A stretch of DNA of 54,801 nucleotides. It comes from Candidatus Brocadia sp. (GTDB lineage: Bacteria; Planctomycetota; Brocadiia; Brocadiales; Brocadiaceae). The notes beneath the pieces were generated by a model, which worked only from the letters and a program-made list of their open reading frames with translations, searched no databases and was not told the DNA's origin. Shown one piece after another: positions 34,084 through 42,786 of the stretch. Location of the stretch: contig JABWAQ010000039.1 in the NCBI GenBank assembly GCA_013360945.1, forward strand, positions 1 through 54,801, in the 5' to 3' direction. The translations under genes were made by a program, and so were the position numbers. Every line of letters begins with the position of its first letter. Position 1 is the first letter of the stretch.

Positions 34084-34764
34084 TCAAAGGATATTCAGGA
34101 CATCCATCGGTCTTTTAATCAGTACCCGTGCACCACCTTCCAGGAGTTCTGGAGCTGTACGGAAACCCCAGAGCGCACCTACGGGAAACATACCGGTTGC
34201 GACGGCTGTCTTCATATCGATGGCCGTATCGCCGAGGTAGATAAAATTTGGTGGCGGGACGTTCAGGCATTTGGCGATTTCCTTTGCACCCGCAGGGTCT
34301 GGTTTGAGAGGCAATGAATCGTGCTGGCCCAGAACCATACAGAATGTCCAATGAGGAAGGAATTCAGTCACGCACTGTTTTGTGAAATCATCTGGTTTAT
34401 TGGAAAGCACAGCCATTTTCAGACCATGCGCCGCTACTGTGTCGAGCATTTCCGGCACGCCGTCGTAGGGTCTGGTCTTTACGTTCCAGCACCGCCCATA
34501 TTCTTCACGGAATGCCTGGACACAGTCATGGATAGTGGTGTCATCCCGACGGGCCTCAGGGATTGCACGTCTCATCAGTACAACCGCACCATCACCCACC
34601 ATGTAACGATATGCGTCCATATCATGCGTAGGAAATCCGTTTCTCTCCAGGACGTTGTTTGCGGCGTTAGCCAGGTCTTCCAACGTGTCAAGCAGTGTGC
34701 CGTCGAGGTCGAAAAGTATAGCTTCGAAGCGCTTCGCTCTACATGGAAATGTGACCGAGTTCAT
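34084..34764 (-). CDS. gph: HAD-family phosphatase, phosphoglycolate phosphatase-like
   Basis: 226 residues of the HAD subfamily IA. Motif I is FDLDGTLLDTLEDL, there is a helical cap with RYMVGDGAVVLMRRAIPE, motif II is VLSNKP, motif III lies in KPDPAGAKEIAK, and motif IV is YLGDTAIDMKTA. It probably dephosphorylates 2-phosphoglycolate or a similar small sugar phosphate. It starts 3 nt after the gnd stop, so the two are co-transcribed. The N-terminal residues CRAKRFEA are encoded by sequence that matches the dispersed palindrome family at 14105 and 36332, so the 5' end may have been extended by a repeat. Confidence 0.87.
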   Translation of the reverse strand: MNSVTFPCRAKRFEAILFDLDGTLLDTLEDLANAANNVLERNGFPTHDMDAYRYMVGDGAVVLMRRAIPEARRDDTTIHDCVQAFREEYGRCWNVKTRPYDGVPEMLDTVAAHGLKMAVLSNKPDDFTKQCVTEFLPHWTFCMVLGQHDSLPLKPDPAGAKEIAKCLNVPPPNFIYLGDTAIDMKTAVATGMFPVGALWGFRTAPELLEGGARVLIKRPMDVLNIL

Positions 34765-34767
34765 GCT

Positions 34768-36186
34768 TTATTTCTCTTTCCAATTCGCGTGGAATATCCC
34801 CGGTTGGTCAATCCTTTCAAAGGTATGTGCCCCGAAATAGTCGCGTTGTGCCTGGATAAGATTCGCCGGAAGTCGTTCCGAACGATATGCGTCAAAGTAC
34901 GCAAGTGAGGCGCTTATAGCGGGTATAGGGATACCCAGTTCAACAGCGGTCTTAACAGCAAAACGCCAGGCATCCTGCCGGCTCTGAACGGCCTGTCTGA
35001 ATTCATCATCCATCAGCAAATTAGGCAATGCCGGATTGCGTTGGTAGGCATGCGTAATGTCATCCAATAACCTGGCGCGAATAATGCATCCGGCACGCCA
35101 GATACGGGCAATCTCACACAAATTCAGGTCATAGCTATACTCCAGCGAGGCTTTTTTGAGCAATGCCATGCCCTGTGTATAGGAGCATATCTTTGATGCA
35201 TACAGCGCAGCCCGCACCGCTTCAATGAGTTTTTGCCGGTTGCCGCTATAGGCGCCATTCGCACCAGAGAGTATTTTAGAGGCAGCGACCCGTTCTTCTT
35301 TCATTGAGGAAAGAATACGCCCGTCCACCGCAGCAGTAATCGTCGGAATAGCAGCGCCGATATCGAGTGCATTTTGACTGGTCCATTTACCTGTACCCTT
35401 CTGTCCGGCCTTGTCCAAAATTATGTCAACCAGAGGTTTGCCGGTTTTATCATCCATTTTGCAAAGGATGTCGGCGGTAATTTCGATGAGAAATGAGGAA
35501 AGTTCTCCGGAGTTCCAGTTGATAAAAATACGATGAAATTCCTCCGGTGTGGGATTGATGGCCGCTTTGAGTAAGGCATAACTCTCGGCGATAAGTTGCA
35601 TATCGCCGTATTCAATGCCGTTGTGCACCATCTTGACGTAATGACCGGCACCGCCCGTACCAATATAGGTTACGCATGGCGCACCATCAGACGGCGCTTT
35701 TGCGGCAATGGCCGTCATCAATGATTCAATAATGGCATATGCCTCTTTTGTGCCGCCCGGCATCAGGCTGGGACCATAACGAGCGCCTTCCTCACCGCCT
35801 GATACGCCCATGCCGATGAAGCGCAGGTTAACTGATTCTAGCTCTCTTGCCCGCCGCTCAGTGTCGGCAAAAAAAGAGTTGCCCCCATCAATAATAATGT
35901 CACCTTTATCCAGCAACGGTTTGATCTGGTTGATTACGGAATCAACCGGCGCGCCAGCCTTGACCATGATCTGGATGATGCGGGGGCGCTCCAGGCTGGC
36001 AACGAATTCCTCCAATGAGTAGGTAGCAGTTATACTCTTACCCCTGGCCTCGGCTGTCATAAATTCCTCGGTTTTCTCCGGGGTACGATTAAAAACCGAG
36101 ACGCGAAAACCATGGTCTGCGGCATTCAAGACCAGGTTTTGCCCCATAACGGCCAATCCAATGAGTCCAAATTGGTTTTTTAACAT
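34768..36186 (-). CDS. gnd: 6-phosphogluconate dehydrogenase (decarboxylating)
   Basis: Oxidative pentose phosphate pathway: 6-phosphogluconate to ribulose 5-phosphate, CO2 and NAD(P)H. It has 472 residues from the ATG at 36186, which has AGAGGA 5 nt upstream; an in-frame ATG lies five codons earlier. Motifs are FGLIGLAVMGQNLVLN, FNRTPEKTEEF (an Arg after the second strand suggests NADP preference), GVSGGEEGARYGPSLMPGG and KMVHNGIEYGDMQLIAE with the catalytic Lys. The C-terminal helical domain ends near ANLIQAQRDYFGAHTFER. It is upstream of gph in a two-gene unit. Confidence 0.97.
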   Translation of the reverse strand: MLKNQFGLIGLAVMGQNLVLNAADHGFRVSVFNRTPEKTEEFMTAEARGKSITATYSLEEFVASLERPRIIQIMVKAGAPVDSVINQIKPLLDKGDIIIDGGNSFFADTERRARELESVNLRFIGMGVSGGEEGARYGPSLMPGGTKEAYAIIESLMTAIAAKAPSDGAPCVTYIGTGGAGHYVKMVHNGIEYGDMQLIAESYALLKAAINPTPEEFHRIFINWNSGELSSFLIEITADILCKMDDKTGKPLVDIILDKAGQKGTGKWTSQNALDIGAAIPTITAAVDGRILSSMKEERVAASKILSGANGAYSGNRQKLIEAVRAALYASKICSYTQGMALLKKASLEYSYDLNLCEIARIWRAGCIIRARLLDDITHAYQRNPALPNLLMDDEFRQAVQSRQDAWRFAVKTAVELGIPIPAISASLAYFDAYRSERLPANLIQAQRDYFGAHTFERIDQPGIFHANWKEK

Positions 36187-36228
36187 AACAGTCCTCTTCA
36201 TGCATTGCGTGTTAAAAGATTAAATCAG

Positions 36229-36303
36229 GCCTCCAGCAACTTACCCCCCTGTTTCCCACCGTAAACAGGGGGATTATGGGGGGTGTTTGAAATTCCTTTA
36301 CAT
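36229..36303 (+). repeat. GC-rich palindromic intergenic repeat, copy 2
   Basis: Same unit as at 19291-19370, including GTAAACAGGGGG and GTTTGAAATTCCTT. It lies upstream of gnd, next to the palindrome at 36332-36358. The rest of the region to 36683 is AT-rich with no gene seen. Confidence 0.85.
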
Positions 36304-36331
36304 TAAATCAGACCTCTAGCGCTTTCTTGAG

Positions 36332-36358
36332 GTAGAGAGACGAGGCTCGTCGCTCTAC
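36332..36358. repeat. palindrome of the GTAGAG family, second copy
   Basis: Arms 36332-36344 and 36346-36358 match at 12 of 13 positions. The outer GTAGAG/CTCTAC halves are shared with the palindrome at 14105-14135. Confidence 0.5.
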
Positions 36359-36683
36359 AACCGCAGATTTGAAATTCAAGTTACGGTTCTGAGATATAAA
36401 CTTACAATGTATTATTATCATAAATTCATTGAAAGTGATATGAAAATTTATTTGGATAAACAATCACTTTTTCTCGCATTCGCCAGTTTGCACTATTGTC
36501 AAATATTTATACGCCGTTAACCCATAGTAAAGACGTGGAAAGGGAGCCAAGTATTGTGGGCGTTTGCACCGTGAGACTCTCTGACATAGCTTGTTAAAAA
36601 GAGAAGTGTTTAGATGGTAATACAATAATCAGAAAAGGAGAGAAAAGTAAAGCGAAAGATGGAAAATAAAATTGCATTTTTTG

Positions 36684-37643
36684 TTATTTCTTCTTCGTGT
36701 CAAGCAGGCTGTATTGACCATCTTTAAAACAGAATAGCCCTATAATATTAGGCATTTCTGGGTTTTTAAAGGATATAACAAACTTAAGGCGCGGGTAGCC
36801 AACGGTTGCCGGTGTTGGTTCCACCTCTACCTTGCTCAAATGAGCCTTATGCTCAAAGCTAATGATATTCCACTGAATTCCTTTGGTATCAGGAAACTCT
36901 GCCTCTGCTAGTCGGACAATATTCTCCTTCACAAATAATTCTCTTTTCGTTTGCTCACTGATCTCACTGCTCACGGTCGTTTCCTGTTTTGGTGCAGCAA
37001 TATCAGGCTCCGCCTCGTCAGTCCGAGTCATTTCTTCAGTATCTTTTTGTGTACCTTCGGTCTCAGTCTGTTCACTCTTCTCGCTGATCACAGACGTTTC
37101 CTGTTGTGGCGGTGCGACATCAGGCTTTGACTCTTCGGGTTGTGTTGTTTCTTCAAAATCTTTCTGCATATCTTTTGTATTCCCCGCGTCACAGGAGTTA
37201 TTCACGACGGCCAATGGACTTTCAGTGACTTCGGTTTTTAGAATATCGGATTCTGGCACCTCGGATGCTTTGCTGCTAGCAATAGTTAACGGAGGTTCAA
37301 CGTCTGTTTCTTCATCTGGTGTTTTGGCAAAATCTGAAGTTTTCGCAGGATTGGTAAGACTTACGATACGTTCATTTAAATTGCTGACCATTGCTTCTAA
37401 TCTTTCAATTTTCTGCTGCATAGATTCAGTGAAAGTCTTCACATCTTCCATTTCATTATGAATTATATTTGCGTCATTAACAACGAGGCTAATTTTACCT
37501 GATAAATCGTTAATCCTCTTTTCCAACAATCTGTTGTCAACACCAATCTCTTTATTTCCTTTTTGGTTTAAAGAGGAACAACCAACAAGGAATAGCAGCG
37601 GAAGACACAGGTATTTTAACAAGCAGCTGTTTCTGTTTAACAC
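36684..37643 (-). CDS. lipoprotein with coiled coil and internal duplication
   Basis: 319 residues. The signal MLNRNSCLLKYLCLPLLFLVGC ends in a proper lipobox (LVGC). A coiled-coil segment follows (about 38-95, ending LEAMVSNLNERIVSL), then an acidic Glu/Thr/Pro-rich tract and a small beta-rich C-terminal domain. In the tract a 36-residue unit is repeated in tandem (KDFEETTQPEESKPDVAPPQ.. and KDTEEMTRTDEAEPDIAAPK..), so it has grown by duplication. The start is GTG at 37643 with GGGGGA 6 nt upstream. The function is unknown; an envelope-spanning spacer is plausible. Single gene. Confidence 0.75.
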   Translation of the reverse strand: MLNRNSCLLKYLCLPLLFLVGCSSLNQKGNKEIGVDNRLLEKRINDLSGKISLVVNDANIIHNEMEDVKTFTESMQQKIERLEAMVSNLNERIVSLTNPAKTSDFAKTPDEETDVEPPLTIASSKASEVPESDILKTEVTESPLAVVNNSCDAGNTKDMQKDFEETTQPEESKPDVAPPQQETSVISEKSEQTETEGTQKDTEEMTRTDEAEPDIAAPKQETTVSSEISEQTKRELFVKENIVRLAEAEFPDTKGIQWNIISFEHKAHLSKVEVEPTPATVGYPRLKFVISFKNPEMPNIIGLFCFKDGQYSLLDTKKK

Positions 37644-38376
37644 AAATTATCCCCCATATTACATATCGCAGCAGAGCCGCAACCAAAAAAGCTCAACCAC
37701 AAAGAACACAAAGTTTTACACAAAGATCACAAAGAAAACCTTACAGAAAAAAGAAGTTTTTGTGGAATAATGCTACTCCGCAGTGAAGCTTCAATCAAAA
37801 CAACCACGCCACTTTCCCCTCTGGCGCAAGGAGAGAATGGTGGGAAGATATAACACTTACACACAAAAAATGTTTTATACAGTTAGCTATAAAGTGCGGA
37901 ATTTCTTAAAGAGCTTTTATGAGATTTAATCAAATAAAATGTTTTGAATTTACAAATATGATTTTGAAAATTATAGATAAGACAGGCTTCAGTTGTTATG
38001 CATGCATAATAACACTTTGCATATCCATGTCAACAGTTTTGTCTTTTTATTTTTGAACAGTATCAAAGAAGTGAGTAGACAGAAAAAGAAAGACAGTTGA
38101 CGTCCATATTTGCTTTTGCTGAAGATTTCAACTTTTTTTGATATTCACATTGCAAAGGATAGTTTCGCTCACGTGTCATTATTTGCTAAAGACTTCAACT
38201 ATTTTGTCGATATTGACGAATAAGATATTTGAGGAATAGGTTTTATGAGTTCATTTACTTTTCCTGATAATATATCACGAAGCCGTGCCTGTTCAAGTCT
38301 TGTCTTGTTCCTGTACAAATATTTATAAAAGATAACGGACCCCTAATCTTGGGATTCGGGATAAAAGAGGAAGAAA
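37644..38376. other. 733-bp intergenic region with repeat fragments
   Basis: No gene is convincing. The part at 37690-37770 is made of degenerate ACAAAG repeats plus the AAGAAGTTTTT motif seen after typA. At 38114-38220 two copies of a unit of about 38 bp (TTTGCT..AAGA.TTCAACT..GATATT) lie 67 nt apart, possibly tandem regulator sites for the gene at 38377. No clear promoter was found. Confidence 0.45.
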
Positions 38377-39708
38377 ATGTGGCCATCTTTGCAAATTTTG
38401 TATTTGTATGATAGAGTAAACAGAAGGAATTTGCTACATGAATATAAGAATCTACTTAAAACATCACAATACAATTCAAATCTCATTTCAGAGTATCAGC
38501 TTAATTATTTAAAATCCATGTTGGAATATGCCGGAAGGCATGTTCCGTATTACCGGCAAGTATTTAAGGAATATGATTTAAATAACGGGATATCACCTCA
38601 AAAAATAATCAGTGAACTACCCATCCTGACAAAGGACATTATACGTTCAAGTTTCAATGAATTATTATCAGATGAGTACAGAAATACGAAAGATATATTT
38701 ATTTATTATACAGGCGGTTCGACAGGGCAACCATCAAGGGTCGCAGTAGACAAGAGATATTTGGATTTCCGCTGGGCGATGGTATATTACAACTTAACAT
38801 GGGTTGGCTATAAAATAGGTGATAGTCATGGCTTTATTTATGGCAGCCATTTGGATGCAAAGGACCAATGTTCGTTTAGACAACGCTGCCAGCATTGGCT
38901 GATGAATTCATTTCAGGTAAATGCCTTTTATCTGGATAAAGAGGATTTTAAAAAATTTGCGAGCAAATGTTTAGTGAAAAAACCAAAATTTTTAAACGGG
39001 TACGCTTCAGCGCTTGTGGAATTCTCGAAATACGTTGAGGATAACAACCTTCCGATAAGATTCGATTTTGTTGAATCAACAGCAGAATATCTTTCGTCTG
39101 AGATGAGACAGAAAATAGAAGGGGTATTTACCTGTAAGGTTTATGACCGATATGGATGCAGGGAAGTAGGAAATATTGCGCATGAATGCAAAGTCCGTAA
39201 TGGGCTTCATATAGATTGGCAAAGTGTTTATGTCGAGATTATTAATAAGGGCAAATATCCCTGGCTTGGACAGGAATATGGTGATCTCGTGATAACGAGT
39301 TTGAGGAACAAGGGGATGCCATTGATAAGATATTATGTTGGGGACATCGGAAAGATAGATTATTCTGCATGCAGTTGTGGTATGGTAAGTCCGAGGCTTT
39401 ATCTTGGAGGCACTCGATCGATAGACATATTGTACGCTTGTGACGGTACAATGATATCGGCGTCTCCATTATCTTTAACTACCAGGGATTTGTATCCTAT
39501 ACGGAAGATTCAATACGTACAAAAGACTCCAAATTATCTTGAAGTAAATGTCGTAACGGGTTATGAAGATGATAATAATGTCAGTACAATCCTTTTCGCA
39601 AGGTTGAAGAAGATATTTGGTGAAAGGATGGAGATTCAATTTAAATTCCTTGACGAGATTGAAAGGGAACAGTCAGGTAAATATCGGCTTACAAAGCGGT
39701 TGTTTTAG
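38377..39708 (+). CDS. CapK/PaaK-like adenylate-forming enzyme
   Basis: 443 residues related to phenylacetate-CoA ligase and to the CapK proteins of capsule clusters. LEYAGRHVPYYRQVF at the N-terminus, the phosphate-binding loop YYTGGSTGQPSRVAV, YDRYGCREVGNIAHEC (the adenylate motif) and PLIRYYVGDIGKID are visible. A Cys pair (CSCG) follows, as in CapK. It would activate a carboxylic acid as the acyl-adenylate; the acid is unknown. GAGGAAGAAA precedes the ATG. It stands alone, flanked on both sides by repeats, with no glycan genes beside it, so recent relocation is possible. Confidence 0.82.
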   Translation: MWPSLQILYLYDRVNRRNLLHEYKNLLKTSQYNSNLISEYQLNYLKSMLEYAGRHVPYYRQVFKEYDLNNGISPQKIISELPILTKDIIRSSFNELLSDEYRNTKDIFIYYTGGSTGQPSRVAVDKRYLDFRWAMVYYNLTWVGYKIGDSHGFIYGSHLDAKDQCSFRQRCQHWLMNSFQVNAFYLDKEDFKKFASKCLVKKPKFLNGYASALVEFSKYVEDNNLPIRFDFVESTAEYLSSEMRQKIEGVFTCKVYDRYGCREVGNIAHECKVRNGLHIDWQSVYVEIINKGKYPWLGQEYGDLVITSLRNKGMPLIRYYVGDIGKIDYSACSCGMVSPRLYLGGTRSIDILYACDGTMISASPLSLTTRDLYPIRKIQYVQKTPNYLEVNVVTGYEDDNNVSTILFARLKKIFGERMEIQFKFLDEIEREQSGKYRLTKRLF

Positions 39709-39738
39709 CGGATGTTCATCTCAAAGTGAAAAAACAAC

Positions 39739-39754
39739 AAGGCTTAAAAGCCTT
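39739..39754. terminator. short hairpin after the CapK-like gene
   Basis: AAGGCT/AGCCTT with a 4-nt loop, 31 nt after the stop codon. There is no following T run, so termination is uncertain. Confidence 0.3.
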
Positions 39755-39828
39755 AGTTGCTACGTCTCAGTTTATTTGATTTTGTATTTTCATACCCACA
39801 GTATAGCAAACGTGGTATTAAATGTTCA

Positions 39829-40043
39829 GCTTTATTTGTGGGTACTGGGCAGGGCATTGTCCACCAAAAAACAGGCAACGAGAACGAGATGTTTGGTGGG
39901 CGATGCCCACCCTACCAGGTTAACCAGATTTAGAAAAAATCGGCAATGCACCCCTGCCGGTTTGTGCTTCGGCGATTTACCTCCCTGTTTCCCTCCGTAA
40001 ACGAGGGGATTATGGGGGGTGATTGAAATTCCTATACATTAAA
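39829..40043 (+). repeat. composite intergenic repeat, copy A
   Basis: About 215 bp. An outer block contains two palindromes built on GGTGGGC(G/A)ATGCCCACC plus GGTTAACCAGATTTA, followed by the GC-rich palindromic unit (39967-40043, copy 3 of that family). The reverse complement of 54355-54562 matches it almost throughout. This copy has about 11 extra nt near 39955. It is non-coding and highly structured. Confidence 0.85.
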
Positions 40044-40175
40044 GTTTGGACCGGAAACGCATGAGGCAGGCGTATCGGCGCAGGGGGGCGTTATTTGCTT
40101 CGTTCCAACATGCAGGCCACTGCTCCAGTTCCCTACTCTGCTTTTGCCTGAGCATTCCAGAAAACCGGCACCAAT

Positions 40176-41372
40176 TCATTCTTCACCCCTCATAACAAAC
40201 CTTAATAAAACAGGCGCTACCAAAGTTGTTAAGGCAACAACGAAAACAATGATTGCATAAATGAGATCATCAAAAACACCTGCTTCTTTCCCTACTTCAG
40301 CAAATATGAGACCTACTTCTCCTCTTGGAACCATAGCAATACCTGTTGAAAGTTTTGTCATTAAACTACCTTTAGCCCATACCCCGCTTATCATTTTTGT
40401 GACAATGGCAACGAAAACCAAAAGTCCAGCCATCTGCCAGAAAATTATAGATGAAAAATCAATTACTTTCATGTTAATTGATGCCCCAACAACCACAAAG
40501 AATACAGGGACAAAAAGTCCAATAATTGGCTTCATGTTTTCCTCAATTTTTTCGGCGAGCGCAGGGCTGTAATGGTCTATCGCTGAACCTAGCGGAAGAA
40601 AGAATCGTCGCGCCAACGCAATGCCGGCCGCAAAAGAACCAAGTATTCCGGGGGCGCCGATTTTATGTGAAATAAACGCCAGGGCAAGGATCAGAGAAAC
40701 CATAATTGTGGGTATTGTTCCGTCCGTTTTGCTATAGTATGAAACCTTTGAGATTAAAGGGACGAGCAACTTTGTGATTATCGGTGCAATGAGTAAAAAG
40801 GTAGTAATGAATCCAATGATTTTAATGGTATCAATTATACTGATCTCTCCCTTCACAGCAAAATCAAACAATGTTGCAAGAATGACGACACCAATAATAT
40901 CATCAAGAACAGCGGCGCCAAGGACAATCTTGGCCGTTTTAGACCGATGCTTTCTTATATCGATGAGCACGCGTGTCGTTATTCCGATACTTGTAGCCAC
41001 AATTGTTCCACCAATGAAAAGGGAAACAATGCCAGATTGATTAAAAATGTATTTACTTAAACAGTAACCTGCGATTGCAGGCGCTACAACCCCGCTAATC
41101 GCAACTAAAAATGATTGTACTCCCACCTTTGCAACTTGACCTATATCTGTTTCCAGCCCTACCTCAAACAGCAGGAGTAATATCCCTATTTCTGCCAGCA
41201 GGCGAAGGGTTGCATCTACCGTTAAAACTCCCAGAAGGCTGGGTCCCAAAATTATTCCGGCAGCGACCTCTCCTAACACAGCAGGAAGGCGTAAATAAGC
41301 AAACATCTCCGCAAAGAACTTTGCGGACACCAGAATTATTAAAAACTTTAAGAAAAATTCAGCGACTTCCAT
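40176..41372 (-). CDS. CPA2-family cation/proton antiporter
   Basis: 398 residues, about 12 hydrophobic segments, matching the Na+/H+ exchanger domain (KefB/NapA/GerN type). Landmarks are LRLPAVLGEVAAGIILGPSLLG, LLLFEVGLETD, the paired acidic motif AAVLDDIIGVV in the ion-binding helix, GSFAAGIALARRF, and IAMVPRGEVGLIFAEVG near the end. No C-terminal TrkA-N/RCK domain is present, so it is not a full KefB. It probably exchanges Na+ or K+ for H+ and helps pH or salt homeostasis. Single gene. Confidence 0.9.
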   Translation of the reverse strand: MEVAEFFLKFLIILVSAKFFAEMFAYLRLPAVLGEVAAGIILGPSLLGVLTVDATLRLLAEIGILLLLFEVGLETDIGQVAKVGVQSFLVAISGVVAPAIAGYCLSKYIFNQSGIVSLFIGGTIVATSIGITTRVLIDIRKHRSKTAKIVLGAAVLDDIIGVVILATLFDFAVKGEISIIDTIKIIGFITTFLLIAPIITKLLVPLISKVSYYSKTDGTIPTIMVSLILALAFISHKIGAPGILGSFAAGIALARRFFLPLGSAIDHYSPALAEKIEENMKPIIGLFVPVFFVVVGASINMKVIDFSSIIFWQMAGLLVFVAIVTKMISGVWAKGSLMTKLSTGIAMVPRGEVGLIFAEVGKEAGVFDDLIYAIIVFVVALTTLVAPVLLRFVMRGEE

Positions 41373-41565
41373 GATTGAATAATATCCTTAGTACTGTTTT
41401 GTTAAAAAAACGTTCATGAAAAATATTTTTAATTCCTGAGCTAAACCACCCGCCAGGCTGACGAGAATCGCAATAGCCATGCTGTAGTATTTACAAAAGA
41501 AGTCTTATCCTGTAAAGTGCGATTGGGAATGCTTGAAATTTGCACAGTGACAGAAGGAGACGAAG

Positions 41566-41880
41566 ATGAAAAAGAGTTTATCACATACAGTATGGGAGTG
41601 CAAGTATCATGTGGTATGGGTACCTAAGAAACGGAGAAAGATTGTATATGGCTGCCTGAGAAAGGAGATCGGGCAAATCCTGCGGCGGTCAAGTGAGCAC
41701 AAAGGGGTGGAGGTGACAGAAGAAAAGGCATATATAGATCATATCCACGTGTTTTGGTCAATTCCACCGAAGTATTCGGTATCAACAATTGTTGGGAATC
41801 TGAAGGGTAAAAGTGCGATGATTATATTTGAGAAATATAGCCGATTGAAAAAGTATTTTCGAGCTTCAAGTATTTATTGA
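41566..41880 (+). pseudogene. truncated IS200/IS605 transposase TnpA
   Basis: 104 residues of a Y1 HUH transposase: HTVWECKYHVVWVPKKRRK at the start and the metal-binding H59-x-H61 in YIDHIHVFW, then VSTIVGNLKGKSAM. Normal TnpA is about 130-150 residues. The conserved block after KKYF (the ...FW.RGY.VSTVG region) with the catalytic tyrosine is missing, and a stop follows within ten unrelated residues. The copy is therefore inactive. msrA begins 32 nt later, so a deletion probably joined the two. No terminal hairpins were seen. Confidence 0.85.
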
Positions 41881-41911
41881 CTTTACTATGGAGAATGACT
41901 AAGATTCGACT

Positions 41912-42565
41912 ATGATTACACAGGTATTTTTGATGAGCATGTTCTTGTGCAGTCTGTTGCTGACAGGTACGTTAAATGACCCCGTAAATATGAACCAATC
42001 GAACGCTAGCTCCGTTAACACCATGCAGAATGTGGAAGTTGTGATACTGGGAGGGGGCTGCTTCTGGTGTATCGAGGCGATCTTTGAAGAACTGGAGGGT
42101 GTGAAGCAGGTAGAATCCGGTTATTCAGGCGGCTGGGTGGATGATCCAACGTACCAGCAGGTATGTACCGGGGAAACCGGTCATGCTGAAGTGGTGCAAA
42201 TCATATTCGATCCGAAGATTATTTCATTGAAAGAGATTTTACGGGTTTTCTTCACCGTACACGACCCTACAACGTTGAACCGCCAGGGGGCAGATGTCGG
42301 TACGCAGTACCGTTCGGTGATTTTCTACCGCAATCAGGAACAAAGGGCTGTAGCCGGGGATGTGATCCAGGAGATTCAGACTGCGAAATTGTGGAATGCA
42401 TCTGTCGTGACTGAAATCGTGCCATTTAAGGCCTTTTATAAGGCAGAAGATTACCACCAGAAGTACTATAAGATGAATCCGGAGCAAGCATACTGTCGTA
42501 TCATAATAGATCCGAAGATAAGGAAATTCCGTGAACTTTATCGGAATAAGCTAAAAAGAAAATAA
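41912..42565 (+). CDS. msrA: peptide methionine sulfoxide reductase MsrA, probably exported
   Basis: Reduces methionine-S-sulfoxide in proteins. 217 residues. The catalytic Cys50 lies in GGGCFWCIE. Then come GYSGGWVDDPTYQQVCTGETGHAEVV, HDPTTLNRQGADVGTQYRS and the C-terminal YHQKYYKMNPEQAYC with a possible recycling Cys. The first 22 residues (MITQVFLMSMFLCSLLLTGTLN) are hydrophobic and look like a signal peptide, so the enzyme may act outside the cytoplasm. The ATG at 41912 has no good Shine-Dalgarno sequence; its normal upstream region may have been lost when the transposase remnant arrived. Confidence 0.93.
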   Translation: MITQVFLMSMFLCSLLLTGTLNDPVNMNQSNASSVNTMQNVEVVILGGGCFWCIEAIFEELEGVKQVESGYSGGWVDDPTYQQVCTGETGHAEVVQIIFDPKIISLKEILRVFFTVHDPTTLNRQGADVGTQYRSVIFYRNQEQRAVAGDVIQEIQTAKLWNASVVTEIVPFKAFYKAEDYHQKYYKMNPEQAYCRIIIDPKIRKFRELYRNKLKRK

Positions 42566-42786
42566 CTTGCCATCGGGGGCCTGTTCGAATTTTGCAGCCT
42601 AACATTGCCTTGTATTATCTCTTGATTTAAAAGCCAATCCATGCTTATCAATAGTATAGCGATTAATAATAGATTCTGTAAGGATCAGGAAATATTGTGA
42701 TAATGTGATAGAATATTTTTTATATTACCGCATGAATTGTGAAATCAAGCTGTGCTATTGTTTAGACTTTAAATACAGTATAAAAC

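Noticed and set aside
34321..34908. 195-codon plus-strand frame across the gph-gnd junction
   Set aside because: It is antisense to two well-identified genes and its translation shows no domain.
36883..37461. 192-codon plus-strand frame opposite the lipoprotein
   Set aside because: Ser/Val-rich translation arises from the antisense of the repeated Glu/Thr tract, and the lipoprotein has a clear lipobox and ribosome binding site.
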